NCBI GenBank assembly: GCA_009746045.1
Contig: RPFO01000241.1
Span: forward strand, 27,374 to 91,373
Origin: Mesostigma viride
Taxonomy: Eukaryota; Streptophyta; Mesostigmatophyceae; Mesostigmatales; Mesostigmataceae
Length of the DNA: 64,000 nt
Direction: 5' to 3'
Positions 22,130 to 33,888 of this stretch are shown piece by piece. Below the pieces are notes generated by a model. The model had not been told where the DNA came from, did not search any database, and saw only the letters and a program-made list of their open reading frames with translations. Position 1 is the first letter of the stretch, and each line of letters starts with the position of its first letter. Made by a program: the position numbers and the translations under genes.

Positions 22130-23575
22130 TCACGTGACAGTCCTGGTCTTCACGTCTTCACGTCTTCACGTCTTCACGTCTTCACGTCTTCACGTCTTCA
22201 CGTCTTCACGACTTCACCTGAACTTGCGGCGTATCGTATCTTTGATACCTTGCATGCACGTCTTCACGTCTTCACGTCTTCACCGCGTCTTCACCTGTCT
22301 TCACCACGTCTTCACGTCTTCGCGTCTTCACGTCTTCACGGCTTCACCTGAACACCTGAACTTCACCTGAACTTGCCGTATCGTGTCTTCACGTCTTCAC
22401 GTCTTCACGTCTTCACGTCTTCACGTCTTCACCGCGTCTTCACCTGTCTTCACCACGTCTTCACGGCTTCACGGCTTCACGTCTTCACGGCTTCACCTGA
22501 ACACCTGAACTTCACCTGAACTTGCCGTATCGTGTCTTCACGTCTTCACGTCTTCACGTCTTCACGTCTTCACCGCGTCTTCACCTGTCTTCACCACGTC
22601 TTCACGGCTTCACGTCTTCACGTCTTCACGGCTTCACCTGAACACCTGAACTTCACCTGAACTTGCCGTATCGTGTCTTCACGTCTTCACGTCTTCACGT
22701 CTTCACGTCTTCACGTCTTCACCGCGTCTTCACCTGTCTTCACCACGTCTTCACGGCTTCACGGCTTCACGTCTTCACGGCTTCACCTGAACACCTGAAC
22801 TTCACCTGAACTTGCCGTATCGTGTCTTCACGTCTTCACGTCTTCACGTCTTCACGTCTTCACGTCTTCACCGCGTCTTCACCTGTCTTCACCACGTCTT
22901 CACGGCTTCACGGCTTCACGTCTTCACGGCTTCACCTGAACACCTGAACTTCACCTGAACTTGCCGTATCGTGTCTTCACGTCTTCACGTCTTCACGTCT
23001 TCACGTCTTCACCGCGTCTTCACCTGTCTTCACCACGTCTTCACGGCTTCACGTCTTCACGTCTTCACGGCTTCACCTGAACACCTGAACTTCACCTGAA
23101 CTTGCCGTATCGTGTCTTCACGTCTTCACGTCTTCACGTCTTCACGTCTTCACGTCTTCACCGCGTCTTCACCTGTCTTCACCACGTCTTCACGGCTTCA
23201 CGGCTTCACGTCTTCACGGCTTCACCTGAACACCTGAACTTCACCTGAACTTGCCGTATCGTGTCTTCACGTCTTCACGTCTTCACGTCTTCACGTCTTC
23301 ACGTCTTCACCGCGTCTTCACCTGTCTTCACCACGTCTTCACGGCTTCACGGCTTCACGTCTTCACGGCTTCACCTGAACACCTGAACTTCACCTGAACT
23401 TGCCGTATCGTGTCTTCACGTCTTCACGTCTTCACGTCTTCACGTCTTCACGTCTTCACCGCGTCTTCACCTGTCTTCACCACGTCTTCACGGCTTCACG
23501 GCTTCACGTCTTCACCGCGTCTTCACCTGTCTTCACCACGTCTTCACGGCTTCACCTGAACACCTGAACTTTGCG
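22130..23575. repeat. 9-bp repeat CGTCTTCAC in a ~147-bp higher-order array
   Basis: Runs of CGTCTTCACGTCTTCAC alternate with CACCGCGTCTTCACCTGTC and CACCTGAACACCTGAACTTC. TTGCCGTATCGTGTCTTC marks each higher-order unit, near 22373, 22522, 22663, 22812, 22961, 23102, 23251 and 23400, a spacing of about 140-150 bp. Confidence 0.95.
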
Positions 23576-24084
23576 TATCGTATCTTTCATACATTGCATC
23601 ATTTGCATGCCTTGGAGCTGCACGTCTTCAAGCAGTGTCACCCAGTTCCCGCTTGATTCAAATGCACTTCGCGCTTGAATTCGTGACTTCGCCCCGCTCA
23701 AGGTGGAAAGAATGATGGGCACTAGCCACGGGAACTATGCCCGATGCTGATAGCCGAAGCGATGACATGGACGAATTGATTGATTTGTGTTATGCCGGGG
23801 ACGATTGTAGAAAATGGGTGCTAGGAAAGAAATCTGGTGCCATGAAAGTAGATTTTTTGGCCGGTGCAAACCACCAATGCGCCGGCCGATGTGGCAAGGT
23901 CCTGCACGGCAGCCAGAGCGCACCCAGCCAGAGCGTACCCAGCCGCTGCCGCCGCCGACCCCCGTACTGGTGGGCGTGGAACAGACGATGAGAGAGATGC
24001 AACGAGCTATGGAGAACCAAAGCAAGAAGGTTGAAGAGCTTGGTTTGCAGCTGCGTCAAGAGGTGCAGAAACAAGTGGTCCAGC

Positions 24085-24089
<5 letters not shown>

Positions 24090-24123
<34 letters not shown>

Positions 24124-24160
24124 TGCAGCAGCAACTGCAGCAGCAACTGCAGCAACAACT

Positions 24161-24214
<54 letters not shown>
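24090..24214 (+). repeat. CAG trinucleotide repeat (polyglutamine-coding)
   Basis: About 40 CAG/CAA/CTG codons in a row, with CTGCAGCAGCAA interruptions in the middle and a pure CAG run at the 3' end. In the coiled-coil frame it codes for Gln with a few Leu. Confidence 0.95.
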
Positions 24215-24419
24215 CTTCAGTTCCCGCAGGCAGCGTCGGCAATGTCGCAGTTTCCACAGGCATTGTCGGCACTGCAGCAGTTTTCGCAGGGACCGTCGGC
24301 AGCAGAGCAGTTCCCGCAGGGATCATCGGTGGTGCAGCAGTTCTTTGTGAGTCATTCGTGTAGTGTTGAGTGGGTGGGTGGGGGGTGGGGGGGGGGGGGG
24401 TGTAGGGGGGTTTGACTGT

Positions 24420-25905
24420 GTGACTGCGTGGCTGCTTGGCTGGAAAGGAGGGTGCGTGGCTGTGTGGCTGCGTGGCTGCGCTGCTGCGTGGCTGCGTGGC
24501 TGCGTGGCTGCGCTGCTGCGTGGCTGCGTGGCTGCTTGGCTGGAAAGGAGGGTGCGTGGCTGTGTGGCTGCGTGGCTGCGCTGCTGCGTGGCTGCGTGGC
24601 TGCGCTGCTGCGTGGCTGCGTGGCTGCGTGGCTGCGTGGCTGCGTGGCTGTGTGGCTGCGTGGCTGCGTGGCTGCGTGGCTGCGTGGCTGGAAAGGAGGG
24701 TGCGTGGCTGTGTGGCTGCGTGGCTGCGCTGCTGCGTGGCTGCGTGGCTGCGTGGCTGCGTGGCTGCGTGGCTGCGTGGCTGCGTGGCTGGAAAGGAGGG
24801 TGCGTGGCTGTGTGGCTGCGTGGCTGCGCTGCTGCGTGGCTGCGTGGCTGCGCTGCTGCGTGGCTGCGTGGCTGCGTGGCTGTGTGGCTGCGTGGCTGCG
24901 CTGCTGCGTGGCTGCGTGGCTGCGTGGCTGCTTGGCTGGAAAGGAGGGTGCGTGGCTGTGTGGCTGCGTGGCTGCGCTGCTGCGTGGCTGCGTGGCTGCT
25001 TGGCTGGAAAGGAGGGTGCGTGGCTGTGTGGCTGCGTGGCTGCGCTGCTGCGTGGCTGCGTGGCTGCGTGGCTGCGTGGCTGGAAAGGAGGGTGCGTGGC
25101 TGTGTGGCTGCGTGGCTGCGCTGCTGCGTGGCTGCGTGGCTGCGTGGCTGCGTGGCTGCGCTGCTGCGTGGCTGCGTGGCTGCGTGGCTGTGTGGCTGTG
25201 TGGCTGCGTGGCTGCGTGGCTGTGCTGCTGCGTGGCTGCGTGGCTGCATGGCTGCGTGGCTGCGTGGCTGCTTGGCTGGAAAGGAGGGTGCGTGGCTGTG
25301 TGGCTGCGTGGCTGCGCTGCTGCGTGGCTGCGTGGCTGCGTGGCTGGAAAGGAGGGTGCGTGGCTGTGTGGCTGCGTGGCTGCGCTGCTGCGTGGCTGCG
25401 TGGCTGCGTGGCTGCGTGGCTGCTTGGCTGGAAAGGAGGGTGCGTGGCTGTGTGGCTGCGTAGCTGCGCTGCTGCGTGGCTGCGTGGCTGCGTGGCTGCG
25501 TGGCTGCGTGGCTGCGTGGCTGCGTGGCTGCGTGGCTGCGTGGCTGCGTGGCTGCGTGGCTGCGTGGCTGCGTGGCTGCGTGGCTGCGTGGCTGGAAAGG
25601 AGGGTGCGTGGCTGTGTGGCTGCGTGGCTGCGCTGCTGCGTGGCTGCGTGGCTGCGTGGCTGCGTGGCTGCTTGGCTGGAAAGGAGGGTGCGTGGCTGTG
25701 TGGCTGCGTAGCTGCGCTGCTGCGTGGCTGCGTGGCTGCGTGGCTGCGTGGCTGCGTGGCTGCGTGGCTGCGTGGCTGCGTGGCTGCGTGGCTGCGTGGC
25801 TGCGTGGCTGCGTGGCTGCGTGGCTGGAAAGGAGGGTGCGTGGCTGTGTGGCTGCGTGGCTGCGCTGCTGCGTGGCTGCGTGGCTGCGTGGCTGCGTGGC
25901 TGGCT
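24420..25905. repeat. 10-bp repeat TGCGTGGCTG in ~100-bp higher-order blocks
   Basis: Runs of TGCGTGGC are broken by TGCGCTGCTG and by the marker TGGCTGGAAAGGAGGGTGCG, which recurs roughly every 80-250 bp. Frames open in all plus phases (AAWLRGCV-type) and one minus phase (AATQPRSH-type) come from the stop-free unit. The array fills the inferred intron 24347-26100. Confidence 0.95.
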
Positions 25906-26220
25906 GGGGGGGGGGGTGGGTGCCGGGTGCGTGGATGCGTGGATGTGTGGCTGGGTGGGTGCGTCACTGCGTGGCTGGCTGGCTCTGTGGCTGCGTGGGC
26001 GGCTGGATGGCCGGGTCAGCGTGGCTTCGTGTTCAATGGGATGCTAATATGTTGTTGCCTTTGGATGCCACAGTTCATGGATTCTTTTGTTCACATGCAG
26101 GTGCTGCCGTCTTCCCCATCGACGTCGTCAAGACCGATGTCGCCAAGAAGGATGATGCAATCACTCTCGGCCATGTTTAACTCATGTGGGCCTTCATGGC
26201 CATACGGGAAATATTATTGA

Positions 26221-26696
26221 ATCATTTCTTTGACACTGAGTTGGCACTACGCAACACCTTTGATGCACATGAGTGCAGGGCGCATGTGTTGAAACCATGC
26301 AACCATGGCGATCCCTCAAAAAGTTTGGTTATGTAATAAGTGACACAATTATTCCGGACGTATGATGGCCCAACGTCCTGTAAGGTTGAGTTGTCTTGGA
26401 GGAGGAGCGTGATGACCGCGGAAGCCGCGTGGGTGTCTGTAGTGCTATATCTTGAAGATGTACGGTCTTGGAAGAGTTATGGTCTTGGAATCATATAATA
26501 ATGAGCTTGGAATAAAGTTGCGGGCAGCCTTCAATTGGCATATGTTGTCTCATTGCGTTAATGGGTCAATTGTCTTAGTTTATATAATGTATATCTTGGG
26601 AAACTCATTGCTTCAATAAAATGCATGCTAGGCGCAATCAACCCCCACAAACACATCTGAAAACTGCACAGTGCATCAAATGTATCCTAGACAAAA
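26221..26696. other. Non-coding right flank with AATAAA motifs
   Basis: No gene seen. AATAAA at 26511-26516 and 26615-26620 could end the plus-strand transcript. A GTATCCTA word starts the right inverted repeat. Confidence 0.45.
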
Positions 26697-26725
26697 AAAT
26701 GTATCCTAATCCGGTAAAACCACCC

Positions 26726-27345
26726 GGGCATGTGTGTGTGTGTGTGTTGGGGCATGTGTGTGTGTTGTGGCATGTTAATTGTCATGTGTTGGTGTTGTGT
26801 GTGTGTGTGGGGGGGGATGTACGTGTGTGTTGTGTGTTACTTAGGTGTGTTATGTGTGTGTTGGGTGTGGGTGTCGTGGGCCGACCGGTGCAAACATTGT
26901 GTGTGTGTGTGTGTTGGGTGTGTGTTGGGTGTCTTGTGTGTTGGTGTCTTGTTTTTAGTAGGTGTTGTGTGTGCGTGTTTTCGGTATGTGTGTTGGGTGT
27001 CTTTTGTGTGTGTGGTGTGTGTTTGGGTGTTGTTGTGTGTGCAGTGTTGGGGCATGTGTGTGTGTGTTGGGGCATGTGTGTGTGTGTGTTGGGGCATGTG
27101 TGTCAGTGTGTGTGTTGTGGCCTGTTATTTGTCATGTGTTGGTGTTGTGTGTGGGGGGGGCGGGATGTACCTGTGTGTTGTGTGTTATAACAACTATACT
27201 TAGGTGTGTTATGTGTGTGTTGCGTGTGTGTGTTGGGTGTGTGTTGCATGGCTGTCTTGTGTGTTGGTGTCTTGTTTTTAGGTGTTGGTGTGTGTCTTGG
27301 GTGCAAACATAGTGTGTGTGTGTGTTGGGTGTGTTGTTCTTGTGT
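26726..27345. repeat. GT-rich array, right half
   Basis: Same (TG)n-based words as 15570-16752, here with repeated GTTGGGGCATGTGTGTGTG. The intact join GCAGTGTTGGGGCATGTGTG at 27041 serves as an empty-site paralogue for the ~10-kb element. Confidence 0.93.
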
Positions 27346-27472
27346 GTATGAAAATATAGAAAATTGTTATATTTGACGATAGCAGTCATAGTGTACTACT
27401 AAAAACTTGTACATACATATGCTGGAATGATTTTCTTTTTACTATTTCATTCACTATTGCTTATTTCTTCAG

Positions 27473-30400
27473 ACATGTACATGCACGCAAGGGGCGGCTG
27501 CACATACACGTACACACACCGCGCACGCAAGGGGCGGCTGCACACACACGTACATCCACCGCGCACGCAAGGGGCAACTGCACACACACGTACATACACC
27601 GCGCACGCAAGGGGCGAGTGCGCACACACGTACATACACCGCGCACGCAAGGGGCGGCTGCACACACACGTACACACACCATGCACGCAAGGGCCGGCTG
27701 CACTCACATGTACATACACCATGCACGCAAGGGGCGGCTGCACACACACGTACACACACCATGCACGCAAGGGCCGGCTGCACTCACATGTACATCCACC
27801 GCGCACGCAAGGGCCGGCTGCACACACACGTACATACACCGCGCACGCAAGGGGCAACTGCACACACATGTACATACACCGCGCAACCACGGGGCGGCTG
27901 CACACACACGTACATACACCGCGCACGCAAGGGGCGGCTGCACACATACGTACCTACACCGCGCACGCAAGGGGCGACTGCACACACATGTACATCCACC
28001 GCGCACGCAAGGGCCGGCTGCACACACACGTACACACACCATGCACGCAAGGGCCGGCTGCACACACACGTACATACACCGCGCACGCAAGGGGCGGCTG
28101 CACACACACGTACACACACCGCGCACGCAAGGGGCGGCTGCACACACACGTACACACACCATGCACGCAAGGAGCGACTTCACGCACAGGTACACACACC
28201 ATGCACGCAAGGTTCGGCTGCACACACACGTACATCCACCGCGCACGCAAGGGGCGAGTGCAAACACATGTACATACACCGCGCACGCAAGGGGCAACTG
28301 CCCACACATGTACATCCACCGCGCACGCAAGGGCCGGCTGCACTCACATGTACACACACCGCGCACGCAAGGGCCGGCTGCACACACACGTACATACACC
28401 GCGCACGCAAGGGGCAACTGCACACACACGTACACACCATGCACGCAAGGGGCGGCTGCACACACACGTACACACACCATGCACGCAAGGAGCGACTTCA
28501 CGCACAGGTACACACACCATGCACGCAAGGTTCGGCTGCACACACATGTACATCCACCGCGCACGCAAGGGGCGAGTGCAAACACATGTACATCCACCGC
28601 GCACGCAAGGGGCGGCTGCACACACACGTACATACACCGCGCACGCAAGGGGCAACTGCACACACATGTACATACACCGCGCAACCACGGGGCGGCTGCA
28701 CACACACGTACACACACCATGCACGCAAGGGCCGGCATGCACACACAGTACACACACCGCGCACGCAAGGGGCGGCTGCACACACACGTACATACACTGC
28801 GCACGCAAGGGGCTGCTGCACACACACTTACACTCACCATGCACGCGAGGGGCGGCTGCACACACACGTACACACACCGCGCACGCAAGGGACGGCTGCA
28901 CACACACGTACATACACCGCGCACGCAAGGGGCGGCTGCACTTACATGTACACACACCACGCACGCAAGGGGCGGCTGCACACACACGTACATCCACCGC
29001 GCACGCAAGGACCGGCTCCACTCACATGTACATCCACCGCGCAACCACGGGGCGGCTGCACACACACGTACATACACCGCGCACGCAAGGGGCTGCTGCA
29101 CACACACTTACACACAAAATGCACGCTTGGGGCGACGGCACTCACATGTACATACACCGCGCACGAAAGGGGTGGCTGCACACACACGTACATCCACCGC
29201 GCACGCAAGGGGCGGCTGCACACACACATACATACATGCACCATGCACGCAAGGGGCAACTGCACACACATGTACATACACCGCGCACGCAAGGGGCAAC
29301 TGCCCACACATGGACATACACCATGCACGCAAGGGGCGGCTGCACACACATGTACATCCACCGCGCACGCAAGGGGCGAGTGCACACACACGTACACACA
29401 CCGCGCACGCAAGGGGCTGCTGCACACACACGTACACACACCATGCACGCAATTGCCGGCATGCACACACACGTACATCCACCGCGCACGCAAGGGGCAA
29501 CTGCACACACATGTACACACACCGCGCACGCTTGGGGCGGCTGCACACACACGTACCTACACCGCGCACGCAAGGGGCGGCTGCACACACATGTACACCC
29601 ACCGCGCACGCAAGGGGCGGCTGCACACACACGTACACACACCATGCACGCAATTGCCGGCATGCACACACACGTACATCCACCGCGCACGCAAGGGGCA
29701 ACTGCACACACATGTACACACACCGCGCACGCTTGGGGCAGCTGCACTCACATGTACACACACCGCGCACGCTTGGGGCGGCTGCACACACACGTACATA
29801 CACCGCGCACGCAAGGGGCGGCTGCACACACACGTACATACACCGCGCACGCAAGGGGCCGCTGCACACATACGTACACACACCGCGCACGCAAGGGGCG
29901 GCTGCACACACACGTACATACACCATGCACGCAAGGGGCTGCACACACACTTACACACACCATGCACGCAAGGGCCGGCATGCACACACACTGGCATACA
30001 CCGCGCACGCAAGGGGCGGCTGCACACACGTACATACACCGCGCACGCAAGGGGCGAGTGCACACACACGTACACACACCGCGCACGAAAGGGGCGGCTG
30101 CACACACACGTACACACACCATGCACGCAATTGCCGGCATGCACACACACGTACATCCACTGCGCACGCAAGGGGCAACTGCACACACATGTACACACGC
30201 TCGGGGCGGCTGCACACACACTTACACACACCATGCACGCAAGGGCCGGCATGCACACACACTGGCATACACCGCGCACGCAAGGGGCGGCTGCACCCAC
30301 ATGTACATACACCATGCACGCAAGGACAAGGATTCACACACACGTACACACACCGCGCACGCAAGGGGCGGCTGCACACACACGTACACACACCATGCAC

Positions 30401-30856
30401 GCAATTGCCGGCATGCACACACACGTACATCCACCGCGCACGCAAGGGGCAACTGCACACACATGTACACACGCTTGGGGCGGCTGCACTCACATGTACA
30501 CACACCGCGCACGCAAGGGCCGGCTGCACACACACGTACATACACCGCGCACGCAAGGGGCAACTGCACACACACGTACACACACCATGCACGCAAGGGG
30601 CGGCTGCACACACACGTACACACACCATGCACGCAAGGAGCGACTTCACGCACAGGTACACACACCATGCACGCAAGGTTCGGCTGCACACACATGTACA
30701 TCCACCGCGCACGCAAGGGGCGAGTGCAAACACATGTACATACACCGCGCACGCAAGGGGCAACTGCCCACACATGTACATCCACCGCGCACGCAAGGGC
30801 CGGCTGCACTCAATTGTACATACACCGCCCATGCAAGGGGCGGCTGCACACACACA
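27473..30856. repeat. 40-bp minisatellite, segment A (about 85 units)
   Basis: Unit GCGCACGCAAGGGGCGGCTG followed by CACACACACGTACATACACC. Variants include GGGGCAACTG, GGGCCGGCTG, CACATGTACA, ACATCCACC and GCACGCTTGG. Since 40 is not a multiple of 3 and the unit lacks stops, all three plus frames and several minus frames stay open for hundreds to over 1000 codons. These His/Thr-rich and Cys/Val-rich frames are not annotated as genes. Confidence 0.98.
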
Positions 30857-31062
30857 GTTACGTTAAATAGTGCCGGAACCTTTTTGCCGCCTGAGGCAAA
30901 TCGGTCCGTAACACTATTTTGCCCGGAATAACCACTTCCGAGCACCCAAGTTAATTCGGCCGAATTAACTTGGGTGCTCGGAAGTGGTTATTCCGGGCAA
31001 AATAGTGTTACGGACCGATTTGCCTCAGGCGGCAAAAAGGTTCCGGCACTATTTAACGTAAC
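30857..31062. mobile_element. Foldback (MITE-like) unit P1, 206 bp
   Basis: Nearly perfect palindrome centred on TTAATTCGGCCGAATTAA near 30961, with ends GTTACGTTAA/TTAACGTAAC. The arms take up the whole element, so no room for a coding interior exists. Confidence 0.85.
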
Positions 31063-31196
31063 TAAAACCTGGCCTCGTGGAGGGGGGACGAAGAGCCCGA
31101 GACATCCGCCTAGGCCGCTGAGCACGCACCACTAAATGCGCCGGAGCTGCCTCAGTGAGGATTCGAACCCCTGACCTCCAAGGTGCACAGGTTTTA
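31063..31196 (-). ncRNA. Spacer S: SINE-like unit with Pol III B box (minus orientation)
   Basis: On the minus strand it contains GGTTCGAATCC (31159-31169 in plus coordinates), an exact match to the B-box consensus GGTTCGANTCC, preceded by a tRNA-like ACCTTGGAGGTCAGG segment and ending in TTTT. Bounded by AAAACCTG and CAGGTTTT. Transcription is not shown. Confidence 0.4.
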
Positions 31197-31400
31197 GTTA
31201 CGTTAAATAGTGCCGGAACCTTTTGCCGCCTGAGGCAAATCGGGCCGGAACACTATTTTGCCCGGAATAACCACTTCCGAGCACCCAAGTTCATTCGGCC
31301 GAATTAACTTGGGTGCTCGGAAGTGGTTATTCCGGGCAAAATAGTGTTACGGACCGATTTGCCTCAGGCGGCAAAAGGTTCCGTCACTATTTAACGTAAC
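31197..31400. mobile_element. Foldback unit P2, 204 bp (centre of the large palindrome)
   Basis: Same family as P1, with private changes on its left arm (CGGGCCGGAACAC; AGTTCATTCGGCC), so the arms have several mismatches. The left arm's GGGCCGGAACAC matches the truncated copy at 39905-40021 better than P1 does. Confidence 0.83.
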
Positions 31401-31534
31401 TAAAACCTGTGCAACTTGGAGGTCAGGGGTTCGAATCCTCACTGAGGCAGCTCCGGCGCATTTAGTGGTGCGTGCTCAGCGGCCTAGGCGGATGTCTCGG
31501 GCTCTTCGTCCCCCCTCCACGAGGCCAGGTTTTA
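31401..31534 (+). ncRNA. Spacer S': SINE-like unit with Pol III B box (plus orientation)
   Basis: Reverse complement of the 31063 spacer. GGTTCGAATCC at 31428-31438 is an exact B-box match, GTGCAACTTGG about 20 bp upstream is a possible A-box relic, and TTTT at 31530-31533 could end Pol III transcription. Confidence 0.4.
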
Positions 31535-31738
31535 GTTACGTTAAATAGTGACGGAACCTTTTGCCGCCTGAGGCAAATCGGTCCGTAACACTATTTTGCC
31601 CGGAATAACCACTTCCGAGCACCCAAGTTAATTCGGCCGAATTAACTTGGGTGCTCGGAAGTGGTTATTCCGGGCAAAATAGTGTTACGGACCGATTTGC
31701 CTCAGGCGGCAAAAGGTTCCGTCACTATTTAACGTAAC
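31535..31738. mobile_element. Foldback unit P3, 204 bp
   Basis: Third member, with arms that read GTGACGG and CCGTCAC at matching positions. P1 instead has GTGCCGG and CCGGCAC. Paired changes on both arms imply arm-to-arm conversion or template switching. Confidence 0.84.
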
Positions 31739-33433
31739 TCACACGTACACACACCATGCACGCAAGGGCCGGCATGCACACACAGTACACACACCGCGCA
31801 CGCAAGGGGCGGCTGCACACACACGTACATACACTGCGCACGCAAGGGGCTGCTGCACACACACTTACACTCACCATGCACGCAAGGGGCGGCTGCACAC
31901 ACACGTACACACACCGCGCACGCAAGGGACGGCTGCACACACACGTACATACACCGCGCACGCAAGGGGCGGCTGCACTTACATGTACACACACCACGCA
32001 CGCAAGGGGCGGCTGCACACACACGTACATACACCGCGCACGCAAGGACCGGCTCCACTCACATGTACATCCACCGCGCAACCACGGGGCGGCTGCACAC
32101 ACACGTACATACACCGCGCACGCAAGGGGCTGCTGCACACACACTTACACACAAAATGCACGCTTGGGGCGACGGCACTCACATGTACATACACCGCGCA
32201 CGAAAGGGGTGGCTGCACACACACGTACATCCACCGCGCACGCAAGGGGCGGCTGCACACACACATACATACACCGCGCACGCTTGGGGCGGCTGCACAC
32301 ACACGTACCTACACCGCGCACGCAAGGGGCGGCTGCACACACACGTACATACACCGCGCACGCAAGGGGCAACTGCACACACATGTACATACACCGCGCA
32401 ACCACGGGGCGGCTGCACACACGCGTACATACACCGCGCACGCAAGGGGCGGCTGCACACATACGTACCTACACCGCGCACCCAAGGGGCGACTGCACAC
32501 ACATGTACATCCACCGCGCACGCAAGGGGCAACTGCACACACATGTACACACACCGCGCACGCTTGGGGCAGCTGCACTCACATGTACACACACCGCGCA
32601 CGCTTGGGGCGGCTGCACACACACGTACCTACACCGCGCACGCAAGGGGCGGCTGCACACACACTTACACACAAAATGCACGCTTGGGGCGACGGCACTC
32701 ACATGTACACACACCGCGCACGCAAGGGGCGGCTGCACACACACGTACACACACCATGCACGCAATTGCCGGCATGCACACACACGTACATCCACCGCGC
32801 ACGCAAGGGGCAACTGCACACACATGTACACACACCGCGCACGCTTGGGGCAGCTGCACTCACATGTACACACACCGCGCACGCTTGGGGCGGCTGCACA
32901 CACACGTACATACACCGCGCACGCAAGGGGCGGCTGCACACATACGTACCTACACCGCGCACGCAAGGGGCGGCTGCACACACACGTACATACACCGCGC
33001 ACGCAAGGACCGGCTCCACTCACATGTACATCCACCGCGCACCACGGGGCGGCTGCACACACACGTACATACACCGCGCACGCAAGGGGCTGCTGCACAC
33101 ACACTTACACACAAAATGCACGCTTGGGGCGACGGCACTCACATGTACATACACCGCGCACGAAAGGGGTGGCTGCACACACACGTACATCCACCGCGCA
33201 CGCAAGGGGCGGCTGCACACACACATACATACACCATGCACGCAAGGGGCGAGTGCAAAACATGTACATACACCGCGCACGCAAGGGGCAACTGCCCACA
33301 CATGGACATACACCATGCACGCAAGGGGCGGCTGCACACACATGTACATCCACCGCGCACGCAAGGGGCGAGTGCACACACACGTACACACACCGCGCAC
33401 GCAAGGGGCGGCTGCACACACACGTACACACAC
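31739..33433. repeat. 40-bp minisatellite, segment B (about 42 units)
   Basis: Same unit as segment A. Its first ~530 bp copy the order of variants found from about 28710 (for example the rare CACACACAGTACAC unit), so it begins with a duplicated piece of segment A instead of continuing where the palindrome interrupted it. Confidence 0.96.
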
Positions 33434-33888
33434 AGTTGGATGGAGACTAGGAACGACGAACAACTGCTGAAGCTGAAAGCGAATGATGATTGTATTACAA
33501 TAATACAAGGAGAGAGCGATAAAAGCTGAGGGCTCAGAATGGAACTGGGCAAACTCGGGTGCTGTGGCACTCCCCAGTGCTACGCCTATATGCCTATGGC
33601 GGTGCTACCTGCAGCACACGACCAGTGGACAACTGTACACTGCAATGCCATGCGACCACGTCACTAGCAACCAGCTAAGACTCGGCCCGTCAGGCCCGGC
33701 TACACCGGACCTGGCGGGTCGAGCTAGCACCTAGGAACAGTCTGGCACTAACCGCACATCGGTCCACATGACACCTCAGTACCGTACACCCTGCCGTACT
33801 GTACTGAGGTGTCCCGCTCAGCCGCGGTAGGCAATACGCGGCGCGCAGGCCGGAAATCCGTGTGTCAGCCTAAGCATCTCATCTAACT
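33434..33888 (-). repeat. 3' LTR of element 1
   Basis: 455 bp, identical by eye to 41604-42058. The minus-strand sequence before it ends AAAGGAAAACATAATGGG, a plausible polypurine tract. Confidence 0.95.

Larger units (their letters stand above)
23737..26220 (+). pseudogene. Unrecognised Gln-rich protein, two exons split by a minisatellite intron
   Basis: The first exon starts MPDADSRSDDMDELIDLCYA, passes a KVDFLAGANHQCAGRCG segment, then a coiled-coil-like stretch (MREMQRAMENQSKKVEELGL) and a polyglutamine tract, then a QFPQ/LQQF/EQFPQ-rich stretch ending at 24346. The frame changes twice, near 23920 and inside or after the CAG tract. GTGAGT at 24347 is a good donor, and TTCACATGCAG ending at 26100 is a good acceptor. 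Both sides are phase 0, giving a Ser/Met-rich second exon (from VLPSSPSTSSRPMSPRRMMQ) that stops at 26218-26220. AATAAA at 26511 and 26615 could serve as poly(A) signals. No family is recognised; the low-complexity composition leaves real doubt. Confidence 0.4.
16753..26725. mobile_element. ~10-kb terminal-inverted-repeat element inserted in the GT array
   Basis: GGTGGTTTTACCGGATTAGG at the left end (16753; the match runs to 16780, about 28 bp) is exactly repeated in reverse complement at 26697-26724. Both inner ends continue into a second copy of the GGATACATTT word, making a small hairpin. Outside, GGC/GGGC appears at both sides (16749-16752; 26726-26729), a possible 3-4-bp target duplication, and joining the flanks recreates a sequence found intact at 27041. 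The interior holds two degenerate genes pointing outwards (minus at 18121-19667, plus at 23737-26220) and several minisatellites. No transposase was recognised. Confidence 0.55.
30857..31738. mobile_element. Nested palindrome of ~883 bp: P1-S-P2-S'-P3
   Basis: Three ~205-bp self-complementary units (30857-31062, 31197-31400, 31535-31738), each starting GTTACGTTAAATAGTG and ending with its complement, alternate with a 134-bp spacer that appears first in one orientation (31063-31196) and then in the other (31401-31534). The whole tract is thus almost its own reverse complement, centred near 31299. P-type sequence also lies in LTR element 1 (39905-40021) with a clean target duplication, so P is a mobile foldback element. 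The flanks here do not form a matching duplication, which suggests rearrangement. Confidence 0.85.

Noticed and set aside
24360-26030. Large frames AAWLRGCV-type (plus) and AATQPRSH-type (minus)
   Set aside because: Products of the 10-bp TGCGTGGCTG repeat, open in several frames at once.
16753-26725. CACTA-type assignment for the ~10-kb element
   Set aside because: A 3-bp duplication would fit, but the ends read GGTGG, not CACTA, and no matching transposase is seen.
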